A stretch of DNA of 64,000 nt, taken from Brevundimonas sp. Lineage in GTDB: Bacteria > Pseudomonadota > Alphaproteobacteria > Caulobacterales > Caulobacteraceae. Of this stretch, positions 9,342 through 17,359 are shown one piece after another; position 1 is the stretch's first letter; each line of letters starts with the position of its first letter. The stretch lies in assembly GCF_029946145.1 (NCBI RefSeq), contig NZ_JAQSDY010000026.1, positions 90,813-154,812 of the forward strand. Reading direction: 5' to 3'. The notes beneath the pieces were generated by a model. It made no database searches. It was not told where the DNA came from and was given only the letters and a program-made list of their open reading frames with translations. The translations under genes were made by a program, and so were the position numbers.

Positions 9342-10356
9342 GACCGATCAGATAGCGACGCCGCTCCCCGTATTCCATGACCGCGACTGCGACCTGTCGA
9401 TCATCCGCGGCAAGCGCGTCGCCGTCATTGGCTATGGCAGCCAGGGCCGGACCCATGCGCTGAACCTGCGCGACTCGGGCGTGGGCGACATCGTCGTCGG
9501 TCTGAAGGCCGGTTCGGCCACCCGTGCGAAAGCCGTTGCCGACGGCTTCCCGGTCCTGACCGCCGGAGAGGCCGCGGCCGGCGCCGACGTGGTGGCCGTC
9601 ATGGTCTCGGACGAGGCCCACCGTGATCTGTGGCGCGACGAACTGGCGCCGGCGATGAGGCCCGGCGCCGCCCTGATCTTCGCCCACGGCCTGTCGGTGC
9701 GGTTCGGCCTGGTCAAGCCGCGCGCTGATGTCGACGTCATCCTCGCCTCGCCCAAGGGCATCGGGCCGCGCATCCGCGACCTCTATGAAGAAGGGCAGGG
9801 GGTGTTCTGCCTCTTCGGCGTGCATCAGGACGCCTCGGGCGGGGCGCATGCCCTCGGCCTGTCCTATGCAGCGGCGCTCGGATGCGGCCGCAAGGGCATT
9901 CTCGAAACCACTTTCGCGGCCGAATGCGAGAGCGACCTGTTCGGCGAGCAGGTCGTGCTGTGCGGGGGCGTGGGCGAACTGATCGACGCCGCCTTCATGA
10001 AGCTGGTCAACGCCGGCTATCCGCCCGAGGTGGCCTGGTTCGAGTGCTTCTACGAGGTCAAGCTGGTCACCGACCTGATGTTCGAGCGCGGTATCGCCGG
10101 CGCCTTCGCCAAGATCTCCAACACGGCCGAGTACGGGGCCTATCTGACCGGGCCGCGCATCATCGGCGAGCCGTCGCGCGCGGCGATGGACGATGTCCTG
10201 ACCGAGGTCCGCGACGGATCGTTCGTCAGGCGGCTGATGGCTGACTATGACGCGGGTTCGCCCGACCTGCTCGCGCACCGCAAGGCGCTTGGGGAACGCA
10301 CGATCGAGACCGTGGGCGCGCATCTGAATGCGGTGGCGACGAAGGCGGGGGATTGA
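9340..10356 (+). CDS. ilvC: Ketol-acid reductoisomerase, class I (divergent)
   Basis: Catalyses the NADPH- and Mg-dependent isomerisation and reduction of acetolactate in branched-chain amino acid synthesis. The 338-residue length is normal for class I. Visible are the nucleotide-binding GYGSQG, the FAHG histidine, the metal ligands in CESDLFGEQ and the two Glu of WFECFYEVKL, and the SNTAEYG loop. The segment after ASPKG (IGPRIRDLYEEGQGVF) and the C-terminal knot region differ from typical IlvC, so this may be a paralogue rather than the main enzyme. Its ATG overlaps the start codon of the divergent DUF924 gene. Confidence 0.85.
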   Translation: MTDQIATPLPVFHDRDCDLSIIRGKRVAVIGYGSQGRTHALNLRDSGVGDIVVGLKAGSATRAKAVADGFPVLTAGEAAAGADVVAVMVSDEAHRDLWRDELAPAMRPGAALIFAHGLSVRFGLVKPRADVDVILASPKGIGPRIRDLYEEGQGVFCLFGVHQDASGGAHALGLSYAAALGCGRKGILETTFAAECESDLFGEQVVLCGGVGELIDAAFMKLVNAGYPPEVAWFECFYEVKLVTDLMFERGIAGAFAKISNTAEYGAYLTGPRIIGEPSRAAMDDVLTEVRDGSFVRRLMADYDAGSPDLLAHRKALGERTIETVGAHLNAVATKAGD

Positions 10357-10407
10357 GGGGGGAAACCTCGGGGCCCCGAAGGGCTGTCTCTTCTTTCCGG
10401 AGAAAGA

Positions 10408-10484
10408 TGGTCGGAGTGAGAGGATTCGAACCTCCGACCCCTGCGTCCCGAACGCAGTGCTCTACCAGGCTGAGCCACACTCCG
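10408..10484 (-). tRNA. tRNA-Pro (CGG)
   Basis: A complete cloverleaf on the minus strand: acceptor CGGAGTG pairing with CACTCCG, D-arm GCTC/GAGC, anticodon stem CTGCG/CGCAG around loop TTCGGGA (anticodon CGG, reading CCG), T-arm GGAGG-TTCGAAT-CCTCT, discriminator A and encoded CCA at 10410-10408. Charges proline. Confidence 0.95.
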
Positions 10485-10640
10485 ACTTGAGGAGGGGGCT
10501 TATAGCCATGGGTTTTCACCCCCGCAAGCATCGTTTCGCGGTCCATGAAAATAGTCTCCAAACCGGTTCTTGCATCGCCCGCGGCCTTCGCGTATCTCGA
10601 CCGCCTTCCGGAGCTTCAGCCCCGGATGCGCCGGACCTGC

Positions 10641-10714
10641 TGGGGAATGGTGTAATGGTAACACTCCGGTTTTTGGTACCGTCATTCAAGGTTCGAGTCC
10701 TTGTTCCCCAGCCA
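10641..10714 (+). tRNA. tRNA-Gln (TTG)
   Basis: Cloverleaf with acceptor TGGGGAA pairing with TTCCCCA (weak U-A-type first pair is usual for tRNA-Gln), anticodon loop TTTTGGT giving anticodon TTG for CAA, T-loop GTTCGAGTC, and encoded GCCA at the end. Stands alone on the plus strand, divergent from tRNA-Pro. The stretch 10485-10640 between the two tRNAs holds no gene I can support. Confidence 0.93.
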
Positions 10715-10737
10715 TCCGCTCCTCCTGACATCGTGAA

Positions 10738-10762
10738 GCCTGCGTCCAAAACTGACGCAGGC
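10738..10762 (+). terminator. Hairpin downstream of tRNA-Gln
   Basis: Perfect 9-bp inverted repeat GCCTGCGTC / GACGCAGGC with a 7-nt loop, 24 bp after the tRNA. No T-run follows, so it may be a processing or Rho-assisted termination structure rather than a classical terminator. The rest of 10763-10903 contains only a short direct repeat (ACTCTACGG twice at 10859-10876). Confidence 0.45.
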
Positions 10763-10903
10763 GCATGCCAGTATCCCCCGTCGATGGATGGGGAGGTTTT
10801 GTGGACGCTTCGCACGCGGTGCACCCTGTGCACGCTCTTTACTCAACGGACGGAGTGGACTCTACGGACTCTACGGACGGTGTTTTTTCAGTCCGGCCTG
10901 AGG

Positions 10904-11506
10904 TTAGTGCGTCGCGGTCGTCTCGAGCGGCAGGCGAATCCGCACGCCCACGCCGGCGCCCGGCGCGGTTTCGATGCTCATCGACCCGCCGAGGTGTTCG
11001 ACCAGTCCCTGAACCAGCGACAGGCCTTCACCCGGCGTCAGCGCCTCAGCGCCGATCCCCGAATCGCGGACGACCAGGCTGACGCCGCCAACCGCGCGCG
11101 AGAAGGCGACCGCGATCGACCCGCGACGGTCATCCAGAAAGGCGTGCCGGCAGGCGTTGGAGATCAATTCGTGGGTGATGATGGCCAGCGGCAGCAGGTG
11201 GCTGTCGGGCAGCAGCGCCGCCTGGCCGCGCACCTCGATTCGCACGGGCCGGCCCTCGCAGGCCCGGCTCCAGAAGGTCGCGACATCATCCAGATAGCCG
11301 GCGAAGTCCAGCGGACCTCTCGCGGTCATGCGCCGGCTGATCAGCTCCATCGCCGCCGTCACGTCGCTTAGCCAGGCCAGATGACGGACGCTTTCAGGAT
11401 CGACGACGCTACGCAGGCGAATGCCGACTAGCGTTTGAAGAAGCTGATAGCCGCCCAGAAAACGTCGTTGAAGCTCGACGAGGCTGTCCTCGGCTATCGC
11501 GGCCAT
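10904..11506 (-). CDS. Histidine-kinase-like ATPase with degenerate phosphoacceptor
   Basis: A 200-residue soluble protein with no membrane or sensor domain. Residues 1-80 resemble the HisKA_2 dimerisation region, but where the family has E-x-H-H-R-x-x-N it reads ELQRRFLGGYQLLQ, so the phosphorylatable His is missing. Residues 100-195 are a HATPase domain with N-box HELISNACRHAF, DSGIG and GEGLSLVQGLVEHLGG. The start ATG at 11506 has a strong GGGGAGG site upstream. It is divergent from a single-domain response regulator, suggesting a regulatory pair. It may be a phosphotransfer scaffold, a phosphatase or an ATP-binding regulator. Confidence 0.78.
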   Translation of the reverse strand: MAAIAEDSLVELQRRFLGGYQLLQTLVGIRLRSVVDPESVRHLAWLSDVTAAMELISRRMTARGPLDFAGYLDDVATFWSRACEGRPVRIEVRGQAALLPDSHLLPLAIITHELISNACRHAFLDDRRGSIAVAFSRAVGGVSLVVRDSGIGAEALTPGEGLSLVQGLVEHLGGSMSIETAPGAGVGVRIRLPLETTATH

Positions 11507-11551
11507 TTGGCCTCCCCGGCGTTGAAAAACACCGGATTTTCCTAGCCGAAC

Positions 11552-11576
11552 CGAACCAATTAGCCAATGGCGCGTT
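11552..11576 (+). promoter_or_regulatory. Possible EcfG-type promoter of response regulator
   Basis: CGAAC at 11552-11556, 16 bp, then CGTT at 11573-11576, one mismatch from the alphaproteobacterial general-stress promoter GGAAC-N16/17-CGTT. It would start transcription near 11583, about 50 bp before the GTG of the response regulator. Confidence 0.35.
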
Positions 11577-11580
11577 CGAC

Positions 11581-11596
11581 TGTCCGCTAACGGACA
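11581..11596. promoter_or_regulatory. Palindromic operator candidate
   Basis: TGTCCGCTAACGGACA, a perfect 6-bp inverted repeat with a 4-bp spacer, lies between the divergent kinase-like gene and the response regulator, at the expected transcription start of the latter. Such placement suits a repressor site; the binding protein is unknown. Confidence 0.45.
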
Positions 11597-11631
11597 CAAT
11601 AGTGTAGGGTCCGCGCGCGTGGGGGTGTTGA

Positions 11632-12087
11632 GTGTCGAATCCGCCGGATCTTCGGGTCATGATCGTAGAAGACCAGGCCCTGCTCGCGATGGAGCTGGAG
11701 CTGGTGCTTGGCGAATCCGGTTGCGACGTCGTGGGCTGCGCCATGGACAAGGCCGGCGCCTTCGCCATCGCCGAACGCGAGCGGCCCGATCTGGCCCTGA
11801 TCGACGTCAATCTGCTGGACGGTCTGACGGGGCCGCAGATCGCCCAACGCATGGTCAGCGAGTTCGGCTGCGCCGTGGTCTTCCTCACCGCCAACCCCGA
11901 ACAGATTCCTGACGGTTTCGCCGGCGCCCTGGGGGCAGTGTCCAAGCCGTTCGACGAGGCCACCATCCGGGCGGTCGTGGTTTTTGCCCGCCAGTTCATC
12001 CAGCACCGGACCCTCGGCGAGGCGCCCCGTCGGTTCCGTCTGGCGCCCTGGCTGACGACGCCGCCGGCGGACATCGCGCCGCACTGA
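11632..12087 (+). CDS. Single-domain response regulator
   Basis: A 151-residue receiver-only protein. Acidic pocket residues are Glu13 and Asp14 (IVEDQ), the phosphoacceptor is Asp58 (LALIDVN), the conserved Thr is in VVFLTAN and the Lys in AVSKPFD. A 35-residue tail rich in Arg and Pro replaces any output domain, so it probably acts by protein contact or phosphotransfer. The start is GTG at 11632. Its divergent neighbour is a degenerate histidine kinase, the obvious partner candidate. Confidence 0.85.
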   Translation: MSNPPDLRVMIVEDQALLAMELELVLGESGCDVVGCAMDKAGAFAIAERERPDLALIDVNLLDGLTGPQIAQRMVSEFGCAVVFLTANPEQIPDGFAGALGAVSKPFDEATIRAVVVFARQFIQHRTLGEAPRRFRLAPWLTTPPADIAPH

Positions 12088-12145
12088 CCCTGACGGCCGG
12101 CGCAGCGCGCGCCGGACGAAGATCAGGCCCCTGTCCGGACAGGGC

Positions 12146-12703
12146 TCAGGCGAGGCCGCCGGTGAGATCCAGTCCCGGCGCCTGCGGTGGATCGCCGTCC
12201 GGGTCCATGTCGAGCTGCATCAGTGTGACGTCCAGCCAGCGTTCGAACTTCCAGCCGACCTGACGATAGACGCCGGCCTGGCGAAACCCCAGCGATCGGT
12301 GCAGGGCGATGGAGGCGATGCTGGTGTCACTGTCGCTGATCGCGCCGATGACGTGGCGCAGGCCCATCGCCCGCGCCCGCTCGACCAGAGCGGACAACAA
12401 CGCCCGGCCCACCCCGTGTCCGCGCGCATCCTCCTCGACATAGATCGAGCCCTCGACGCCATATCGGTAGGCTGGCCGCGGCCTGAACGGCGAGACGTAG
12501 GCATAGCCGGCGAACCGGCCGTCAACCTCCGCGACAAGCCACGGCAGGCCGTGACGCTTCACCGCGGCAAACCGGCCCGCCATCTCCTCAAGCGTGGGCG
12601 GCGTGGTTTCGAAGGTCGCCGTGCCGCCCGTCACCTCCCGACCGTACAGGGCGGCGACAGCCGGAAGGTCGCTCTCTTCAGCGTCTCGCAGGGTAGGGGG
12701 CAT
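12146..12703 (-). CDS. GNAT N-acetyltransferase, phosphinothricin acetyltransferase-like
   Basis: A 185-residue acetyl-CoA-dependent transferase. It begins with the family pattern LRDAEESDLPAVAALYGREV, has the aromatic substrate strip (GYAYVSPFRPRPAYRYGVEGSIYV), and the acetyl-CoA loop ARGHGVGRALL. The C-terminal LHRSLGFRQAGVYRQVGWKFERWLDV is typical of the PAT/MnaT subgroup, which acetylates phosphinothricin, methionine sulfone or similar amino acid analogues. Immediately downstream of the oligopeptidase gene on the same strand. Confidence 0.85.
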   Translation of the reverse strand: MPPTLRDAEESDLPAVAALYGREVTGGTATFETTPPTLEEMAGRFAAVKRHGLPWLVAEVDGRFAGYAYVSPFRPRPAYRYGVEGSIYVEEDARGHGVGRALLSALVERARAMGLRHVIGAISDSDTSIASIALHRSLGFRQAGVYRQVGWKFERWLDVTLMQLDMDPDGDPPQAPGLDLTGGLA

Positions 12704-12709
12704 GACGGC

Positions 12710-14887
12710 TCAGGCCCGCTCCCAGCCCTTGTCGATGGCCCAGACCGCGAAGGCGTAGTCGTGTGCGACCTCCTTCAGATAATCGAACCGGCCCGACGAG
12801 CCGGCGTGACCCGCCTCCATGTTGATCTTCAGCAGGATCGGCTTGCCCGATGTCGTCGCCGGCCGCAGCTTCGCCACCCATTTCTCCGGCTCCCAGTAGG
12901 TGACCCGGGGATCTGACAGACCCCCCGTGGCGAGCACGGCCGGATAGGCGCGGGGCCCCACCTGGTCGTAGGGGCTGTAGCTCATCATATAGTCGTAGGC
13001 CTCGGGATCCTCGAGCGGATTGCCCCATTCGGGCCACTCCGGCGGCGTCAGCGGCAGGCTGGTGTCGCTCATGGTGTTGATCACGTCGACGAACGGCACG
13101 CCGCCGATCACCCCGGCCCACAGGTCGGGCCGCATATTGTTGACCGCCCCCATCAGCATGCCGCCGGCCGACCGACCCTCGGCGACGATGTTTCCGGCGC
13201 TGGCGTAGTTGCGCGAAATCAGATGCTCGGCCGAGGCGATGAAATCGGTGAAGGTATTCTTCTTGGTCATTCGCCGGGCGGTCAGGAACCAGTTCCAGCC
13301 CTTGTCGGAACCGCCACGGACGTGAGCGATGGCATAGATCCAGCCCCGGTCCACCAGCGACAGCCGGTTGGTAGAGAAGCTGGCCGGGATCGGGGAGCCG
13401 TAGGAGCCGTAGCCGTACAGCAGCAGCGGGGCCGAACCGTCGACCGGCGTTGACTTGCGGCGCAGCACCGTCACCGGCACCAGTTCGCCGTCGGGGGCAG
13501 GGGCGTTCAGCCGCTCGACCACGTAGTCAGCCGGGTCGTGGCCCGACGGCACCTCCTGGACCTTGCGCAGGGTCCGCTCTCGCGTCGCCAGGTCGTAGTC
13601 GTAGGTCGAGGTCGGCGTGGACGGCGAATTGTAGCCGTAGCGCATGGTCGTCGTGTCGAACTCCGACGCCCCGGCCAGCGACAGGGAGTAGGCGGGTTCA
13701 TCCACGGCGATCTCGTGTTCGGCGCCCGAGCGCTCGCGGATGATGATCTTCGTATTGGCGTCAGCCCGTTCCTGGCGGCCGATGTAGTTCTTGACCAGGG
13801 CCACGGCCTCGATGAATCGGCCCGGCGTATGAGCGACCAGATCGCTCCAGTTCGGCTTAGCTGGCGAGGCGGTCGGAGCCTCGACAATCTTGAAGTCGAT
13901 GGCGTCGTCGGCGTTGGTGCGGATCACCCAGCGATCGCCCCAGTGGTCGGCCTCGTACAGCCGGCCGACATGGCGCGGCTCCAGCACGACGGGCGTCGCG
14001 GTCGGCGTCGCCGCCGGGATGACCCGGGCTTCAGAGGTCTCCTGGTTGGCGATGGAGATGAGGATGAAGGCGTCGTCGGCGGTGCGACCGACGCTGATGA
14101 ACATGCCGTCGTCGGCTTCCTCATAGACCAGGCTCGCGTCACCGCCGCGGGCAGGGCGGCGGAAGATCTTGTCGGGCCGGCCGTTGTCGTCGCGGTTGGT
14201 CCAGAAAATCCATTGGCTGTCCGGCGAGAAGGTGAAGTCGCCGATGGCCGAGCCGATCGGGTCGGGCAGGACGTCTCCGGTGGCCAGATCCTTGATATAG
14301 ATGTGATGCACCTCGGACCCTTGCGCATCCTCGGCGTAGGCGAACAGGGCGTGATCCGGGCTGTGGTCGGCGGCCGAGACTTCCGAGTAGGCCTTGCCTT
14401 CGGCGAGGGCGTTGGCGTCCAGGAGCAGTTGCGCCGCGCCGGTCGCGCGAGGCTTGCGCATATAGCGAGGGTGCTGGTCGCCGGTCTGGTATTCGATGAA
14501 ATACTCCCAGGCGCCGTCCGGCGAGGGGACCGAGCTGTCGGCCTCCTTGATCCGACCCTTCATCTCCTCGAACATCGCGGCCTGCAGCGGCAGGGTCGAA
14601 GCCATCATCGCCTCGCGGTAGGCGTTCTCGGCCAGCAGATGCTCCTTTACGTCGGCCTTGATGACGGTCGGATCGCGCAGGACCGTCTGCCAGTTGTCGT
14701 CCTTCATCCACTGATAATCGTCGGTGCGCACGCGCCCCAGCTGCTCGATCGTCACCGGGATCTTTTTGGCGACAGGGGGGACGGGACGATTCTGCGGCAT
14801 CGAGGCTCCGGGCGTGCGGGCTGAAACGGGAAGGGCGCTGGCGGCGAGCGCGGCGGCGGACGTGGCGAGCAGATCGCGGCGGTTCAT
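12710..14887 (-). CDS. Oligopeptidase B-like serine peptidase (S9A), Tat-exported
   Basis: A 725-residue prolyl oligopeptidase family enzyme that cleaves short peptides. The N-terminus MNRRDLLATSAAALAASALP is a twin-arginine signal, so it is predicted to act in the periplasm. A beta-propeller follows (about 70-430), then the alpha/beta hydrolase domain with nucleophile in EGRSAGGML, Asp in GGLSDPRV and His in EAGHAGSSGR. The DYQWMKDD motif near residue 55 is typical for oligopeptidase B. The start ATG at 14887 is set by the Tat signal. Confidence 0.9.
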   Translation of the reverse strand: MNRRDLLATSAAALAASALPVSARTPGASMPQNRPVPPVAKKIPVTIEQLGRVRTDDYQWMKDDNWQTVLRDPTVIKADVKEHLLAENAYREAMMASTLPLQAAMFEEMKGRIKEADSSVPSPDGAWEYFIEYQTGDQHPRYMRKPRATGAAQLLLDANALAEGKAYSEVSAADHSPDHALFAYAEDAQGSEVHHIYIKDLATGDVLPDPIGSAIGDFTFSPDSQWIFWTNRDDNGRPDKIFRRPARGGDASLVYEEADDGMFISVGRTADDAFILISIANQETSEARVIPAATPTATPVVLEPRHVGRLYEADHWGDRWVIRTNADDAIDFKIVEAPTASPAKPNWSDLVAHTPGRFIEAVALVKNYIGRQERADANTKIIIRERSGAEHEIAVDEPAYSLSLAGASEFDTTTMRYGYNSPSTPTSTYDYDLATRERTLRKVQEVPSGHDPADYVVERLNAPAPDGELVPVTVLRRKSTPVDGSAPLLLYGYGSYGSPIPASFSTNRLSLVDRGWIYAIAHVRGGSDKGWNWFLTARRMTKKNTFTDFIASAEHLISRNYASAGNIVAEGRSAGGMLMGAVNNMRPDLWAGVIGGVPFVDVINTMSDTSLPLTPPEWPEWGNPLEDPEAYDYMMSYSPYDQVGPRAYPAVLATGGLSDPRVTYWEPEKWVAKLRPATTSGKPILLKINMEAGHAGSSGRFDYLKEVAHDYAFAVWAIDKGWERA

Positions 14888-14970
14888 GTTGTCCCCCAGA
14901 AATGACGCGGGACCTTGTGCGCGGCGGAGACCCGCCGTCAAATGAACAAATGCCGCTGACCCGATAGGGG

Positions 14971-15804
14971 ATGATGTTCGATCTTCAGACGCCCCCCGAA
15001 CCGGTCCAGGAGCCGCCGCCCGCGGCAGGCCTGTCCCTGCCGGCATGGGACCTGACGGTCGGCCTGATCAACGCCACCGTGCAGATCGACCAGATGAACG
15101 GCGACGGCACCCGCCGCGTCGGAACCGCCTTCCTGATCGACGCGCCGCGCACGAACGGCGAGCCCCGTACTGTGCTGGTGACGGCTCACCATGTAGTGGC
15201 GGGGATGAACGCGTCCGAGGCGCGGATCGGCTGGCGGGTCGAGGTTCCGGGCGGCGGCTGGCGCTTCGCTCCGGAGCCGTTGCGTATCCGGGACGAAGCC
15301 GGCGAGCCGATCTGGATCAAACACCCGGACCGGGACATCGCCGTGATGGAGGTCTCTGCGCCGCCGGTCTTCGCCCGCGCCGCTATTCCGTTGGCCTGGC
15401 TGGCGGACCGGGATTCACTGGACGCATGGCAGGTCGGGCCGGGCGACGAACTGTTCACCCTGGGCTTTCCGCGCGGCTATGCATCGAATACGGCGGGGTT
15501 TCCGATCCTGAGAGTCGGTCGGATCGGCTCCTGGCCGCTGACTCCGATAGACAACTATCCTGCATTTTTACTTGATTTTCCGGTGTTTCCTGGAAATTCC
15601 GGCGGCCCCGTATTCTGGACGCCGGCGGCCCGCAAACTTCCCGGGACTGTCCAGCCTGATCATCCGTTTGTCGCCGGCGTGCTGACGTCGGAGGTCCGTC
15701 CATCCAATGAGCCGCTAGGCATCGGTCTGGTGGCGCACGCCGCCTTTGTGCGCGAGGCCATAGCCCTGCTGGATGCGGCTGAGCAGGCGACGGAAGGGCC
15801 TTGA
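14971..15804 (+). CDS. Trypsin-like serine protease without signal peptide
   Basis: A 277-residue chymotrypsin-fold protein. Catalytic triad residues are visible at His73 (VTAHHVV), Asp122 (DRDIAVME) and Ser210 (PGNSGGPVF). The first 25 residues are proline and glutamate rich with no hydrophobic export signal, so it may work in the cytoplasm or leave by another route. Start ATG at 14971 follows GATAGGGG; a second ATG is the next codon. Physiological substrate unknown. Confidence 0.8.
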   Translation: MMFDLQTPPEPVQEPPPAAGLSLPAWDLTVGLINATVQIDQMNGDGTRRVGTAFLIDAPRTNGEPRTVLVTAHHVVAGMNASEARIGWRVEVPGGGWRFAPEPLRIRDEAGEPIWIKHPDRDIAVMEVSAPPVFARAAIPLAWLADRDSLDAWQVGPGDELFTLGFPRGYASNTAGFPILRVGRIGSWPLTPIDNYPAFLLDFPVFPGNSGGPVFWTPAARKLPGTVQPDHPFVAGVLTSEVRPSNEPLGIGLVAHAAFVREAIALLDAAEQATEGP

Positions 15805-15832
15805 CCAGGCCTTGCCGTCTCTATCCATATTA

Positions 15833-15852
15833 CGCATAAGATATATTATGCG
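15833..15852. repeat. AT-rich inverted repeat between convergent genes
   Basis: CGCATAA at 15833-15839 and TTATGCG at 15846-15852 form a perfect 7-bp inverted repeat around a 6-bp AT spacer, in an AT-rich stretch unlike its surroundings. It lies between the ends of two convergent genes and may be a bidirectional termination structure or a protein site. A CTCAGG triplet repeat follows at about 15867-15884. Confidence 0.4.
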
Positions 15853-15879
15853 AAATTGAAGATACTCTCAGGCTCAGGC

Positions 15880-16749
15880 TCAGGCCCGATCACTACGCGC
15901 CTGGAGTCTCGCCGCCAGACTCGACGTGTCCCATCGCGAGCCCCCCATGGACTGAACTTCGGAATAGAACTGGTCCACCAGCGCCGTCAGCGCCAGATGA
16001 GCGCCGTTGGTCCGCGCCTCGTCCAGCACCAGGCCCAGATCCTTGCGCATCCAGTCGACGGCGAAGCCGAAATCGAACCGGCCTTCGGCCATCGTTTTCC
16101 AGCGATTGTCCATCTGCCAGGACTGGGCCGCGCCCTTGGAGATGGCATCATAGACCGCGCCGGTGTCGAGACCCGCGACTCCGGCGAAATGGACCGCCTC
16201 CGCCAGACCCTGGACGACGCCGGCGATGGCGATCTGGTTGACCATCTTGGTCAGTTGACCTGCCCCTGACGGGCCCATGTGTTTGACGGCCTTCGAATAG
16301 GCCATGATCGCAGGCTCGGCTGCCTCGAGCGCGGCTGCATCGCCGCCGGCCATGACACTGAGCTGGCCGTTCTCGGCCCCGGCCTGGCCGCCGGAGACCG
16401 GCGCGTCGATGAACGCGTGGCCCCGCCCGGCCGCCAGGGCCGACATTTCGCGCGCGACTTTCGCCGAAGTCGTCGTGTGATCGACGATGATCGCGCCCGC
16501 ATTCAAATGCGGCAGCGCTTCGGTCACGACCTGACGCACATCGTCGTCGTTGCCAACGCACAGGAACAGCAGATCCGCCCCGGCCGCCGCCTCGGCGATC
16601 GTCGCCGCGAAGCGGCCGCCATTGGCCTGTGCCCACGACCGCGCCTTGTGCGCGGTGCGGTTGAAGCCGACCACCTCATGTCCTGCATGAACCAGATGCC
16701 GCGCCATCGGCCCGCCCATGACGCCCAGGCCCGCGAAACCGATCTTCAT
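15880..16749 (-). CDS. 3-hydroxyisobutyrate dehydrogenase-like NAD(P) oxidoreductase
   Basis: A 289-residue beta-hydroxyacid dehydrogenase. The Rossmann motif GFAGLGVMGGPMARHL is at the N-terminus, the substrate motif DAPVSGGQAGAENGQL in the middle, and the catalytic Lys in GAGQLTKMVNQI. The family oxidises 3-hydroxyisobutyrate, tartronate semialdehyde or related acids; the C-terminal DLGLVLDEA and length fit the HIBADH/glyoxylate reductase group but not one substrate. Its ATG overlaps the stop of the flavin reductase gene (ATGA), so the two are co-translated. Confidence 0.88.
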   Translation of the reverse strand: MKIGFAGLGVMGGPMARHLVHAGHEVVGFNRTAHKARSWAQANGGRFAATIAEAAAGADLLFLCVGNDDDVRQVVTEALPHLNAGAIIVDHTTTSAKVAREMSALAAGRGHAFIDAPVSGGQAGAENGQLSVMAGGDAAALEAAEPAIMAYSKAVKHMGPSGAGQLTKMVNQIAIAGVVQGLAEAVHFAGVAGLDTGAVYDAISKGAAQSWQMDNRWKTMAEGRFDFGFAVDWMRKDLGLVLDEARTNGAHLALTALVDQFYSEVQSMGGSRWDTSSLAARLQARSDRA

Positions 16750-17243
16750 TCTTCAGGCTCCGGAGCGACACCGTATCGGCCGCGATAATAGACAAGGGCA
16801 GCGCCGGGCGCGGTTTCAAAACTCCGCACGGCGCCGACGATGGTCAAGTGGTCGCCCATGACGATTCGCTCGGTCGCGACGCAGTCAAGCCGCGTCAGGG
16901 CGTTCTTCAGCCGCGGAGGCTCGGCGCTGGAGCTGTCGAACTCGTCCGACGACAGGCGGCAGACGCCCCAGGCGAACCGGTCCGACATCTCGCGGTCCTC
17001 GGCTGGTAACATATGCACGGCGAACCGGTCGGCAGACGCGAAGGCGTTGTGTCGGTCGGAGGCGCGGTCAAGGCACCACAGCACCAGCGGCGGCTTCAGC
17101 GACACCGAGGTGAAGGAGTTGATCGTGATGCCGAAGGGCCCCTCCTCCGTGTGCGCGGTCACCACGCACACGCCGGTCGCAAAACCGCCCAGCGCGCGGC
17201 GGTAGGCCTGGATGTCGAACGCGGGATCGGAAGGCGTGCTCAC
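16746..17243 (-). CDS. Flavin reductase domain protein
   Basis: A 165-residue FMN-binding split-barrel protein of the flavin reductase-like family that supplies reduced flavin to partner monooxygenases. Motifs include ALGGFATGVCVVTA, FGITINSFTSVSLKPPLV and the DHLTIVGAV strand near the C-terminus. The GTG at 17243 (MSTPSDPAF) is chosen because upstream sequence is arginine/proline-rich and not family-like. No monooxygenase gene lies beside it; it is coupled to the downstream dehydrogenase. Confidence 0.87.
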   Translation of the reverse strand: MSTPSDPAFDIQAYRRALGGFATGVCVVTAHTEEGPFGITINSFTSVSLKPPLVLWCLDRASDRHNAFASADRFAVHMLPAEDREMSDRFAWGVCRLSSDEFDSSSAEPPRLKNALTRLDCVATERIVMGDHLTIVGAVRSFETAPGAALVYYRGRYGVAPEPEE

Positions 17244-17359
17244 ACCGCGACGACTAGGCGACGGCCCGCCCCGGGGCAAGACCGGGTGATATGGGAAACG
17301 CCGTCTTAACCTTGCGCCGTCCATCGTCAGCCGGAGTTCGACTGTCGAGGCCGCGTCCC

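Noticed and set aside
8710..10323. 537-residue minus-strand open frame
   Set aside because: Antisense to the ilvC-like gene; no motifs outside the DUF924 region, which is in another frame.
10691..10706. GTTC...GTTC resembling a LexA box
   Set aside because: Spacing is 8 bp instead of 7 and it is the T-arm and acceptor of tRNA-Gln.
10859..10876. Short direct repeat ACTCTACGG x2
   Set aside because: Only two 9-bp copies with no palindromy or mobile element features; too little to call.
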